Assembly: GCF_900113575.1 (NCBI RefSeq)
Contig: NZ_FOPV01000012.1
Coordinates: 1-64,000, forward strand
Source: Nitrosospira sp. Nsp14
Lineage (GTDB): Bacteria; Pseudomonadota; Gammaproteobacteria; Burkholderiales; Nitrosomonadaceae
Direction of reading: 5' to 3'
Length of the DNA stretch: 64,000 nucleotides
The notes under the pieces were generated by a model. That model saw nothing but the letters and a program-made list of their open reading frames with translations. It did no database searches and was not told the origin of the DNA. The position numbers were made by a program, and so were the translations under genes. Positions 1 to 11,279 of this stretch are shown here, one piece after another (within the stretch, counting starts at the first letter, position 1; the number at the start of each line of letters is the position of its first letter).

Positions 1-389
1 CAGCGCTCAATTTGATAAAGATTCGCACCTCTATCAAACCGGGTAACCCCACCTTTGGCAAGGCCCTACTGTCAGATTAAATCGAAACTACTACAATTAA
101 CTGGACGCTAGCCTGTTACACCTCTTATGTTCACGCCGTGCCTAGATAAATTAATAGTCTGTCGCTAGTAAACGGCAAGTCATTGATCCCACCCGGGCCC
201 TTCTGATTACAAATCAGCGTGGCGTTCTCTACAGTGGGATGTTTCTTCCCTCATTGGACACTTATGAGGCTACTTGCGCCATTCCTGGCTTGGCAGGCGG
301 TGAGACGCTCGGCGCCCCCTTTTCCGCCTGCTACCACGGATGACCGCCGCAGCCACCTCTTATTTCCGGCATCCCGCAACAACACAGTC
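1..389. other. Left-edge intergenic stretch, no gene supported
   Basis: I see no coding region with a credible start here. It lies downstream of clpB, which is read leftward, and no clear hairpin plus T-run terminator follows clpB. A tRNA-like anticodon stem around 203-217 on the minus strand was considered and rejected because the other arms do not fold. Confidence 0.5.
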
Positions 390-2975
<2,586 letters not shown>

Positions 2976-3010
2976 GGGGCGAATTCCTCAGTTAGTTTTG
3001 AATGGTTTGT

Positions 3011-3038
3011 ATATGAGGCACGGGCCGCGGATTTCAAG
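3011..3038 (-). promoter_or_regulatory. Putative sigma32 (heat-shock) promoter of clpB
   Basis: Read on the minus strand, CTTGAAA (3038-3032) is followed after 13 nt by CCTCATAT (3018-3011). The enterobacterial sigma32 consensus is CTTGAAA, 13-15 nt, CCCCATNT, so there is one mismatch. It ends 36 nt before the clpB start codon. The rest of the 417-bp clpB-nadC divergent spacer holds nothing else I recognise. Confidence 0.7.
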
Positions 3039-3392
3039 TTCGACGCAGTCGGCCTTGGCAGGCACTGTCGACAGGCGGTGCGCGATGGCGATTACCGCCC
3101 GTGCGCCCTTCACTGCCTGCCCCTCCAATGCCCCTCCAACGAAGCGCCAGCGTTACTTTCCTTATTCAGCGTAGGACAAGAAGGCGCGAGGCGCAACAAG
3201 CGCAGCACATTGCGCCGCATGTTCATGCGAATATTGCGCGGGATGACGCGCACTTACCCGTCTGATCACCTCCTGCAACAGGGCGATATCCTGCGCTCGG
3301 CACCCTTGGCGCGCCCTACGCCCTGCTACTTCCCCCCGGAACGTATTCGGTTAAAATGTCCGCCCACGCTCCGCTTGATGCAGGTCTTCACT

Positions 3393-4244
3393 ATGGATTT
3401 AACAGCAGAAATCGAGAGAAACGTCAGCCAGGCGCTGGCAGAAGATATCGGGACGGGCGACCTGACTGTAAGCCTGCTTGCGGCCACCCAGGCCGCGACC
3501 GCAACGGTGATCAGCCGTGAAAAGGCCGTGTTATGCGGTGTGCAATGGTTTGAGGCGACTTTTCGGCAACTGTCGCCCCAGGCGGATATACGCTGGTTCG
3601 CGCAGGATGGAGACATCGTTGGGCCCGGACAGAAGCTTTGCGAAATCATCGGACCCGCGCGCGCCCTGCTCACGGCGGAGCGCACCGCGCTCAACTTCGT
3701 CCAACTGCTGTCGGCGGTCGCTACGCGGACGCGGCTCTACGTAGATGCGGTCGCCAAAACCGGCGCGGTCATCCTCGACACCCGCAAGACATTGCCTGGA
3801 TTGCGAGTGTCGCAAAAATACGCCGTCAAATGCGGCGGCGGAACCAATCACCGGCTGGGCTTGTACGACGGCATCCTCATCAAGGAGAATCATATCATCG
3901 CGGCCGGCGGCATCGAACCTGCATTGCGAACAGCGAGAAAGATCGCCCCGCCGGGTGTATTCATCCAGATCGAGGTGGAAACGCTGGACGACCTGCGCTC
4001 GGCGCTCGATGCCGGCGCAAAACTGGTTCTACTAGACAACTTCAATCTCGACCGCATGTGCGAAGCGGTGATATTGAACGCCCGCCTGACCAACCGCGCC
4101 GCCGCGCTGGAGGCATCGGGCGGGATAACGCTCGACAACGTACGCGCGGTGGCGGAAACCGGGGTGGACCGCATCTCCGTCGGCAGCCTCACCAAGGACA
4201 TCAAAGCCGTGGATCTGTCCATGCGCTTTTCATCAGGCGGCTAA
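3393..4244 (+). CDS. nadC: Nicotinate-nucleotide pyrophosphorylase (carboxylating), quinolinate phosphoribosyltransferase
   Basis: It converts quinolinate and PRPP to nicotinate mononucleotide, CO2 and PPi, the step where de novo NAD synthesis joins the shared pathway. The 283-residue product is of normal length. Family signatures are DTRKT at 129-133, GGGTNHR near 148-154, KENH at 164-167 and the C-terminal phosphate-binding stretch with ASGGI and SVGSLTKD. The reading frame stays open far upstream, but homology begins at MDLTAEIERN, so I chose ATG 3393; an in-frame ATG at 3378 would add only five residues. The ribosome-binding site is weak (AGG only). nadA and nadB are not in the window, so it appears as a single gene. 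Confidence 0.95.
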   Translation: MDLTAEIERNVSQALAEDIGTGDLTVSLLAATQAATATVISREKAVLCGVQWFEATFRQLSPQADIRWFAQDGDIVGPGQKLCEIIGPARALLTAERTALNFVQLLSAVATRTRLYVDAVAKTGAVILDTRKTLPGLRVSQKYAVKCGGGTNHRLGLYDGILIKENHIIAAGGIEPALRTARKIAPPGVFIQIEVETLDDLRSALDAGAKLVLLDNFNLDRMCEAVILNARLTNRAAALEASGGITLDNVRAVAETGVDRISVGSLTKDIKAVDLSMRFSSGG

Positions 4245-4431
4245 GGGAGAGCCGCCAGTTTGAGGTTGGGAGCGCTACAGGAACATCGCCCAAGCGGTCA
4301 TTTTCCCTGCTTGGATTCCAACCAGCGAACGATTTACTCCCTTGAACGGCGAGAGACGCATACATCGAGTCCGCAAAGTACTCAAGATCCGGCGGGATAA
4401 TCGAAAGAGGGCAAGCGGTTTATAACTGCAC

Positions 4432-6570
4432 TCAGGTCCTTAAGCATTCGTTCAGGTACGGTTTTTCAATTCCGTACCCTTGGGCATAATCCACTCCGAC
4501 CCGTCGCAATGCCACCAAAACGGCTTCGTTCTCAACAAACTCGGCAATCGTCTCGATCTTCATGACATGTCCTATGTGGTTGATCGCCTCCACCATCGCA
4601 TGGTCTATCGGATCTTCAATCATGTCCTTCACAAAACCCCCATCTATTTTCAGATAGTCGACGGGCAGATGTTTTAAATAGGCGAAAGAGGACATGCCGC
4701 TCCCGAAATCGTCGAGGGAAAAACGGCAGCCCAGGTCTTTTAACTGACAGATCAATGCTGTCGCTCGTGCCAGATTGGCAATTGCAGAGGTCTCCGTAAT
4801 CTCAAAACAGATTCCGGCAGGTGGAATCTTGTAAAGACTGAATTGATCCGCCACGAACTTATGAAAACTTTCATCGCAAACAGATGCGCCCGAAAGATTG
4901 ATGGCGCAGGTGCCTAGAGCACTACCGAAGGGATGACGCCGCCTGTATTGTGCGAAAGCCGTAGCAACGACCAAACGATCGATTTGAGGCATCAGGCCGT
5001 AGCGCTCCGCAGCCGGAATAAAAGCCATGGGCGGAATCAGCTTGCCGTCCTCATCCAGCATGCGCAAAAGCACTTCATAGTGCTCACCAGCGTCCGGGCT
5101 ATCCTCTAGTGCCAATATTTTCTGGGCGTATAGCACGAACCTATGTTCCTCCAGTGCCCTCTGTATTCGACCTACCCATCCCATCTCGCCATGACGTTGT
5201 GCAAGTCGTGTGTCGTCCGCCGTATAGATTTGTATACGATTGCGCCCCTTGTCCTTAGCAAGATAACAAGCCGCATCAGCTTTACGCAGAATATCGCCTA
5301 GTGTTTCCTTGGCATCGCTAAAGGTAACTAATCCTATACTTGCTCCGACTGTAAACACCCTATCCTGCCAAACGAAACGGAACTCATGCACCGTCTGCCG
5401 TAACAGCTCGGCCACGCGTAACGCAGTCCCCGATGCGCAATTTTCCAGCAATAAACCAAATTCATCGCCTCCCAGACGGGCTAATGTATCGTTGCTGCGA
5501 AGGTCCGCATGCATTACGCTGGTCAGTTGCCGTAATAACTCATCGCCAGCGATGTGACCACAGGTATCGTTGACGATTTTGAACTGATCGAGGTCGAGAT
5601 AAAGCAACGTATGCTGCTCGTCTTCCTGTTGCGCGGTTTGTAGGGCATGCTCCAGGCGCCGCTCAAATTCCCGTCGGTTAATAAGGCCGGTCAATGCATC
5701 GTGGGATGCTTGGTAAGTCATCTCGGCCGCCATCGTATGGGCATGGGTGACATCATGGAACACCAGCACTGCACCCATAATTTCACCGTGTTGGTCCCGT
5801 ATCGGGGCAGCCGAATCTTCAATTGGAAAAGTATCTCCACTTCGCTGTATCAGCAGTGTATTCAGAGGCAAGCCCACGGTCTGCTTATTCTGGAGAACCA
5901 GTTCAACGGGGTTGAAAACAGTTTCATTGGTTTCGGAATTGACGATGTGAAATACATCCGGCAACGGAAGACCGTCCGCTTCCTGAGAAGTCCAGCCCGT
6001 CATGGTTTCGGCAACCGAGTTTAGATAGGTCACGTTGCCGAAAATATCCGTCGTAATTACCGCATCACCGATACAGCTCAGCGTCACGCGCAGACGCTCC
6101 TTCTCTTCAAAAAGCGCTTTTTCAGCAAGCTGACGTTCCATGATGTCGCGGCGCAGCTCAGTCTGGATTTCCCTCGAGCGCACAAGTAGGGCACTGGGGC
6201 TTACAAGAGCCAATGCTTTTGATGTGAGAGGCCATAACACGGCGGCAGTTGCAAGCGAAACAAAGGCAGTGACGGCTTTGACTACACCCTCAATCCAATA
6301 AATGGGCGTCCAGATTGTCACGATGCCCAGTACATGAGTAAATCCGCATAGCATAATGAATAGACCGAACATGACGAACGCGGATTTAAAGGGCAAATCG
6401 GTACGGCGTTTTACAAAGTATGCCAGCGCGAAGGGAATCGTGAAATACGACAAAGTGATGATGGCATCGGCGATCACATGCAGCCATAACACTTCTGGCA
6501 GCCATAGATAGCAATACCCGTGGGGGATAAATCCTTCCGGATCGAAAAGAGCGCCCAATTGACTTAACAT
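4432..6570 (-). CDS. Membrane PAS-GGDEF-EAL c-di-GMP protein with ethylene-receptor-like sensor domain
   Basis: 712 residues. The N-terminal 120 residues form three membrane helices that closely resemble the plant ETR1 ethylene-binding domain. The seven ETR1 residues known to matter for ligand binding (D25, Y32, I35, P36, I62, C65, H69) are all present at a constant +10 offset: D35, Y42, I45, P46, I72, C75, H79, the last two in LCGFTH. Next come a linker helix, a PAS domain (about 155-280), a GGDEF domain with intact GGDEF at 367-371 and an intact inhibitory RSND site five residues earlier, and an EAL domain with EVL at 499-501 and DDFG at 620-623. It should therefore be able to make c-di-GMP and probably degrade it. 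The ligand is inferred from homology and not shown. It is convergent with nadC and has no operon partner. Confidence 0.88.
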   Translation of the reverse strand: MLSQLGALFDPEGFIPHGYCYLWLPEVLWLHVIADAIITLSYFTIPFALAYFVKRRTDLPFKSAFVMFGLFIMLCGFTHVLGIVTIWTPIYWIEGVVKAVTAFVSLATAAVLWPLTSKALALVSPSALLVRSREIQTELRRDIMERQLAEKALFEEKERLRVTLSCIGDAVITTDIFGNVTYLNSVAETMTGWTSQEADGLPLPDVFHIVNSETNETVFNPVELVLQNKQTVGLPLNTLLIQRSGDTFPIEDSAAPIRDQHGEIMGAVLVFHDVTHAHTMAAEMTYQASHDALTGLINRREFERRLEHALQTAQQEDEQHTLLYLDLDQFKIVNDTCGHIAGDELLRQLTSVMHADLRSNDTLARLGGDEFGLLLENCASGTALRVAELLRQTVHEFRFVWQDRVFTVGASIGLVTFSDAKETLGDILRKADAACYLAKDKGRNRIQIYTADDTRLAQRHGEMGWVGRIQRALEEHRFVLYAQKILALEDSPDAGEHYEVLLRMLDEDGKLIPPMAFIPAAERYGLMPQIDRLVVATAFAQYRRRHPFGSALGTCAINLSGASVCDESFHKFVADQFSLYKIPPAGICFEITETSAIANLARATALICQLKDLGCRFSLDDFGSGMSSFAYLKHLPVDYLKIDGGFVKDMIEDPIDHAMVEAINHIGHVMKIETIAEFVENEAVLVALRRVGVDYAQGYGIEKPYLNECLRT

Positions 6571-7222
6571 GTTTTTCCCATGCCTTTGTGAGAACTCCTA
6601 CCGGTGTTCGGGTAAGAGACGAATAACGTCTTTCATCACAACCTGGAGAGATCGACCGCACGTTCGCGTGGAGGGGCCGTAGTAGGCAAAAGGCCTACTA
6701 GGTGAAATATATGGAGATTGTAAGTTTGGAACGGCACGAGTTATTACATCATGCCGTTTTGCCTTTTAATAGCTGTATGATTTTACAGGGCCCATTAGCA
6801 AAGCGTCTTTTTCCGGGATCACTGTTCGCTGTATTGGTTCGATAAGCCGCGCACTCATTTCATAACAGTTCATAACAGCCCCGCGGTTCTTGAACGATAG
6901 CTTGGTCCTTAAGAACGGAGACGTTAGCTTTGCCGATTTGCCGCGAGCCGCTGTACCGATCGATCGCGCGAGGGGGGCAGGCAGGTGATAGTTTGACGTA
7001 CCGGCAGGGTGTTCGAGCCCTGCAAAGGATTTAACGGCCGGATACTTACCGAGTTGGATGCGCAGCAACCACCAGGCGGTCACTGATGAGGTGGGGTATG
7101 AAGGGGATCAAGGAAGAAATACTACCGATCCACTTTGAGGCGCTAAAAAGACCTCTGACTGTGCCGATTCCAAAGGCCGGAGCAGCAACTCGCGGAGCCT
7201 GGATGACCTGTGGCGGGAATTT
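6571..7222. other. Intergenic stretch, no gene supported
   Basis: This 650-bp stretch lies between the start of the GGDEF-EAL gene and the end of the DUF1810 gene. A short minus-strand frame (6766-6873, 35 residues starting MNCYEMSARL) has only a weak GGGG-type ribosome site and no recognisable homology. I do not call it a gene. Confidence 0.4.
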
Positions 7223-7669
7223 TTAGAAATCAGGCAGTGCAGCAAGCGTCACGCGGTCCGGCTCGCCGCCGAAATATTTTTCCAGGCAGCGCTGGAATAT
7301 TTCCTTATCCTTATTCTTATCCTTATCGACCGCCGCGCGCGCGAATAGCGTCATCGACGAGCGAAACTTCATATCATCGGGGTAACCGAAAATATCTTCG
7401 ACGGGCTTGCCCTCCAAGTCGGCAACAATGCGGGTGCACTCCCGCAAACGGGGTCCGAGGATGGGGTGCGACAGGTATGCTTCGGCTTCCTCGCGCGAAG
7501 AGATGGCGAATTTTTGCGCCATCGCGCTGTGGCCGAGGCCCTGGATCTGCGGAAAGATGAACCACATCCAGTGACTTTGCTTGCGTCCCTGCCGCAGCTC
7601 CCGGCAAACCCTCTCGTATACGGGCCACTGGGCATCCACAAAGCGCTGAAGATTATAAGAATCCTCCAT
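7223..7669 (-). CDS. DUF1810 family protein
   Basis: This is a 148-residue protein of the DUF1810 family, whose function is unknown. The family's pattern is visible from the N terminus: LQRFVDAQ, then ELRQGRKQSHWMWFIFPQ, GLGHS, and EAEAYLSHPILGPRLREC, followed by a FGYPDDMKFRSSMTLF segment. The length is typical (about 140-150). A Lys/Asp-rich DKDKNKDK stretch near residue 115 is a small local insertion. There is no signal peptide or membrane segment, so it should be cytosolic. It stands alone between two spacers without recognisable genes. Confidence 0.9.
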   Translation of the reverse strand: MEDSYNLQRFVDAQWPVYERVCRELRQGRKQSHWMWFIFPQIQGLGHSAMAQKFAISSREEAEAYLSHPILGPRLRECTRIVADLEGKPVEDIFGYPDDMKFRSSMTLFARAAVDKDKNKDKEIFQRCLEKYFGGEPDRVTLAALPDF

Positions 7670-8077
7670 TTTTCACAACCCGAAGCGGTTGAAGGGTTAA
7701 ATTATCGATACCGCGGCCGTTACTTATTAAGCAGATGTGTACGCATTTACGGTGGGATCGAGCTTGATTCCAGTGAACGTGCATTCCGCTTCCGGGGCGT
7801 GATAGTCCCGCTTGATCCACAGCACAAGGAGTATACAGACTCAGCGGTTGGGTTTTTCTCATCCCGTTCATAGTTTATAATGGTTCTCCTTCCACTTGGC
7901 ACTTGGGATTCAGTACCCTCAGTATCATATGCGGGCGCGGCTGGAGAGTCCCCGAGTTTCTTCAAATCATCCAACATCCGTTTTGATCCAATCACCCCCG
8001 AGGAGACCGGATGCAACTGATAAAACATTTGTCGCTATGCGGAAGCGCGTGTTTGCGCAATCCCTCCCCGGAGCCGC
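7670..8077. other. Intergenic stretch, no gene supported
   Basis: This divergent spacer lies between DUF1810 and the antiporter operon. Short open frames on both strands have no ribosome sites or recognisable motifs. It presumably carries both promoters, but none is clear by eye. Confidence 0.4.
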
Positions 8078-9286
8078 ATGACCTGGTCTGACTACCTTCC
8101 GGTCTGGCCGCTCGCGGTGAGCCCGGCATTATGGCTGGCGCTGACGCTTGTGGTCGCGGTGCTCATCAGCGAATTGATGGTGCGGCACCTGAGATGGCCG
8201 CGCATTGTCGGTTATATCGGCATCGGCATATTGCTGGGCCCGGGCGGGCTGAGTCTGATACCCGAGCTGCCGGCTGCAGAATGGCGCCTGGTCGTGGACT
8301 TGGCGCTGGGAATCCTTTTGTTCGAGTTGGGGAATCGGGTGAATCTGCGCTGGCTCAAGGCCAATCCCTGGATTGCCGCCACCAGCCTGCTGGAAGCCAC
8401 CGCCACATTTGTCGCCGTTTTCGCACTGTTGGTGTCGTTCGGTTTCACCGGCGCGGCTGCCGCGATCGTCGCCACCATTGTCATCGCCACGTCCCCCGCA
8501 ATCGTCGTTCGCATGGTGACCGAATCGCGTGCGCAAGGCCAAGTGACTGACCGACTGATGCTCATGACCGCCCTGAATTGCATCTACGCAGTCATATTCC
8601 ATAAACTTGCAGTCGCCGTCATGCATGGCGAAACTGGCGCCGAATTTATCCATACCGTACTGCCTCCTCTCTACCTCCTTGGAGGCTCCGCCCTGCTGGC
8701 ATGGCTGTTCGGCATTACCTTCGAGCGCATCCATCACTACCTGGGGCAACACGAGGAGACGTTCTCCTTCGTCCTGTTCGGCATGATCGCGTTCGCAACC
8801 ATCATGGCCTCGACGCTCAAGCTTAGCCCAATCCTGGTTTTGCTGGCCGCCGGTCTCATCACGCGCTACCGTCGCCAGCGCTCGCGTGCTTTCCCCCCCC
8901 ACTTTGGCTCGGCAGGAGCTGTCCTCGTGGTGCTTATGTTCATCGCCACTGGTCTTGCGGCGGACCTCGGCGGCTTGCGCGACAATTTCCTGCTGGTATT
9001 GCTGCTAATCGCCGTGCGGGCGGCGGCCAAGCTCCTGACGGTGCTTGCTCTGGCAAATTACAGCGGCATCGGCTTGCGCCAGGCTATTTCACTGGGCGTG
9101 GCGTTGACGCCCATGTCCAGCGTCGCGCTTCTGCTCACGCTTGATACGGGAACCGTTTTCCCTGGTTTCGCTTCCGGGCTGGGCCTGGCGCTCATGAGTT
9201 GCATTGTCATCCTTGAGCTTGTCAGCCCGTTCCTGGTGCAAGCTGCTCTGCGAAAAGCAGGCGAGACATCGGAGAGAAAAACATGA
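8078..9286 (+). CDS. CPA2-type cation:proton antiporter
   Basis: 402 residues, almost wholly hydrophobic, with roughly a dozen membrane helices and no signal peptide. The N-terminal helix pair with RHLRWPRIVGYIGIGILLGP, the DLALGILLFELG helix and the ATSPAIVVRM segment are typical of the Na+/H+ exchanger (KefB/Kch-like CPA2) family. The usual C-terminal RCK/TrkA-N domain is absent, so this is a membrane-only antiporter. Its stop overlaps the next start (ATGA at 9283-9286), which shows translational coupling to the YbdK-type ligase. Transport of Na+ or K+ against H+ is inferred from the family; an organic-ion substrate is possible given the amide-metabolism neighbours. Confidence 0.88.
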   Translation: MTWSDYLPVWPLAVSPALWLALTLVVAVLISELMVRHLRWPRIVGYIGIGILLGPGGLSLIPELPAAEWRLVVDLALGILLFELGNRVNLRWLKANPWIAATSLLEATATFVAVFALLVSFGFTGAAAAIVATIVIATSPAIVVRMVTESRAQGQVTDRLMLMTALNCIYAVIFHKLAVAVMHGETGAEFIHTVLPPLYLLGGSALLAWLFGITFERIHHYLGQHEETFSFVLFGMIAFATIMASTLKLSPILVLLAAGLITRYRRQRSRAFPPHFGSAGAVLVVLMFIATGLAADLGGLRDNFLLVLLLIAVRAAAKLLTVLALANYSGIGLRQAISLGVALTPMSSVALLLTLDTGTVFPGFASGLGLALMSCIVILELVSPFLVQAALRKAGETSERKT

Positions 9287-10398
9287 GCCTGATGCCGTTT
9301 GCATCCTCGCGCCCCCTGACGCTGGGGGTGGAACTTGAGTTGCAGCTGCTCAGCTGTAATGACTATAACCTCGTTTCGTCTGCGCCCGATATCCTGCGGC
9401 GGCTGGCCAAATCCTCCCATCCGGGGGAAATAAAACCGGAGATGACCCGCAGCATGATCGAAATCAATACCTCGGTGCAGTACGAATATGCCGTGCTGGT
9501 TGAGGAGCTGCGCGCCCTGCGCGAGGTCGTCACCGAGGCTGGACGCTTTCTCGACGTCGCGATCGCCGGCGGCGGCACTCACCCGTTCCAGCACTGGAGC
9601 GAACAGAAGATTTTTGACGCGCCGCGCTTCCATTACCTGTCGGAGCTATACGGGTATCTGGCGAAACAGTTCACCATCTTTGGCCAGCACGTCCATATTG
9701 GCTGCCCGGGCCCGGACGAGGCGCTGCACCTGATGCACATGCTGTCGCGCTACATTCCCCATTTCATTGCCCTGTCGGCCAGTTCTCCCTTCGTGCAGGG
9801 ACACGATACCGGCTTTGCCTCCGCGCGCTTGAATTCGGTGTTTTCCTTCCCCTTGAGTGGACGGGCTCCGTTCGTGCTACGCTGGGAGGAGTTCGAACAA
9901 TTTTTCTCAAAAATGACCGGTACCGGCGTGGTGGAATCGATGAAGGATTTTTACTGGGATATTCGTCCAAAACCGGAATTCGGCACCATTGAAGTCAGGG
10001 TATGCGATACCCCGCTCACGGTGGAGATCGCCGCGGCCATCGCCTGCTACATCCAGTCGATGTCGCGCTACATCATGGTGGAACAGCGTACCGCGCCGGA
10101 AGAGGACGATTACCTCGTCTATACGTTCAATCGTTTCCAGGCTTGCCGGTTCGGACTCGACGGCATCTTCGTCGACCCGCGCACGCATGAGCGACGCAGC
10201 ATCCGTGAGGATATCACCCACATGCTGGCACGCATCAGCGATCACGCACGCGAGCTGCATGCCTCCGAGGCGCTGGAGCGCATCCGCGAGATACTCATAG
10301 TCGGCAACGGCACCAGCTGGTTGCGCCAAACCTATGCCCGCGAGCACAATCTCGGCGATGTAATGCAATTGCAAGCCGAATTGTGGATGGGTAATTGA
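9283..10398 (+). CDS. YbdK-type carboxylate-amine ligase (glutamate-cysteine ligase family 2)
   Basis: 371 residues, the usual length for the YbdK branch of the GCS2 family. These enzymes use ATP to join a carboxylate (often the gamma-carboxyl of glutamate) to an amine; E. coli YbdK has weak gamma-glutamylcysteine ligase activity. Signatures are the N-terminal TLGVELELQLL, the MIEINTSVQ segment, GGGTHPFQHW, FGQHVHIGCP and the late FGTIEVRVCD. The start overlaps the antiporter stop by 4 bp, and a C26 glutamine-amidotransferase-like hydrolase follows after 27 bp. A gamma-glutamyl ligase next to a gamma-glutamyl hydrolase suggests a gamma-glutamylation and release cycle on one compound; that is inference. 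Confidence 0.9.
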   Translation: MSLMPFASSRPLTLGVELELQLLSCNDYNLVSSAPDILRRLAKSSHPGEIKPEMTRSMIEINTSVQYEYAVLVEELRALREVVTEAGRFLDVAIAGGGTHPFQHWSEQKIFDAPRFHYLSELYGYLAKQFTIFGQHVHIGCPGPDEALHLMHMLSRYIPHFIALSASSPFVQGHDTGFASARLNSVFSFPLSGRAPFVLRWEEFEQFFSKMTGTGVVESMKDFYWDIRPKPEFGTIEVRVCDTPLTVEIAAAIACYIQSMSRYIMVEQRTAPEEDDYLVYTFNRFQACRFGLDGIFVDPRTHERRSIREDITHMLARISDHARELHASEALERIREILIVGNGTSWLRQTYAREHNLGDVMQLQAELWMGN

Positions 10399-10425
10399 GG
10401 GCATTGCCTTCGCCTGCCCCCACAA

Positions 10426-11202
10426 ATGCCCCGCCCGCTACGGATTGGCCTGTCGCCACGTATTCTGCATAACCCGCCGCCGGAACTCGGCTTTCGCAAC
10501 AAAACCCTGCAATACCTCGAACAGACCGTCGCGCACTGGATCATGCGTCGCGGCGCACTGGTATTCATGCTGCCGGCGATTGAAACCGGTGGCGTCGAGC
10601 GCTCGAAGGTGCGCGTCAGCGACTATGTCCGGGAAATAGACGGCCTGGTCCTGCAAGGCGGCGCAGACGTCAGCCCCATCTCCTACGGCGAAACGCCGGC
10701 CCGGCCCGAATGGGCGGGGGACCGCGTGCGCGATCTGTACGAGATGGAGCTTTTCTGGGAGTGCGTGGTGCAGGGGAGACCCGTGCTGGGCATCTGCCGC
10801 GGGTTGCAGCTGATCAACGTGGCACTGGGGGGAAGCCTCTACCAGGATATCGTCACGGACAACCCCGATGCCATGGCGCACGTGGATGCCGACTTGTACG
10901 ACCAGCACCGGCATACGGTACTGATCGAGGAGAACTCGCGCCTGGCAAAGCTATATGGAGACCAGCACCAGCACCTGGTCAACAGCATCCACCATCAGGC
11001 CATCAAGCGGCTGGGGCGCGACTCCTTGGTCGAGGCCGTTTCCGCCAGCGACGGGATCATCGAGGCCATACGCATGCGCGGCCAATCCTATGTAACCGGC
11101 TTTCAATGGCATCCCGAGTTCCACGGCTTGGGCAGCGAACTGCTCGATTCCGGGCCTATCCTGGACGATTTTCTTGCTGCTGCCGAAAAGCAGCGAAAGT
11201 AA
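10426..11202 (+). CDS. Gamma-glutamyl-gamma-aminobutyrate hydrolase family (peptidase C26)
   Basis: 258 residues of the class I glutamine-amidotransferase fold, PuuD-like. E. coli PuuD hydrolyses gamma-glutamyl-GABA to glutamate and GABA. The nucleophile Cys124 sits in GICRGLQLINV, and the His229/Glu231 pair in FQWHPEF completes the triad. GLVLQGGADVSP is the oxyanion-side loop. It is third in a tight run after the antiporter and the YbdK-type ligase and probably shares their transcript. The true substrate is unknown; the putrescine-pathway partners puuA, puuB and puuC are not nearby, so this is probably not the Puu pathway proper. Confidence 0.88.
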   Translation: MPRPLRIGLSPRILHNPPPELGFRNKTLQYLEQTVAHWIMRRGALVFMLPAIETGGVERSKVRVSDYVREIDGLVLQGGADVSPISYGETPARPEWAGDRVRDLYEMELFWECVVQGRPVLGICRGLQLINVALGGSLYQDIVTDNPDAMAHVDADLYDQHRHTVLIEENSRLAKLYGDQHQHLVNSIHHQAIKRLGRDSLVEAVSASDGIIEAIRMRGQSYVTGFQWHPEFHGLGSELLDSGPILDDFLAAAEKQRK

Positions 11203-11279
11203 TCAATCACGGAGGCAGATATTATTATCGCCTGTAGTCAGATGGCCAAGTTGCTAAGCAATCCTCATGATAGTTTTAC

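Noticed and set aside
172-240. tRNA-Thr(TGT)-like sequence on the minus strand (GTAGAG...CTGATTTGTAATCAG).
   Set aside because: The anticodon stem-loop fits, but there is no AGCTCAG D-arm, no GGTTCGA T-arm and no acceptor pairing. At most it is a degraded relic.
6766-6873. 35-codon minus-strand frame (MNCYEMSARL...).
   Set aside because: The ribosome site is weak and nothing supports translation; it could be real but cannot be shown from one sequence.
7005-7026. T-arm-like hairpin GCAGGGTGTTCGAGCCCTGC in the 6.6-7.2 kb spacer.
   Set aside because: No anticodon arm or acceptor stem can be built around it; I take it as chance.
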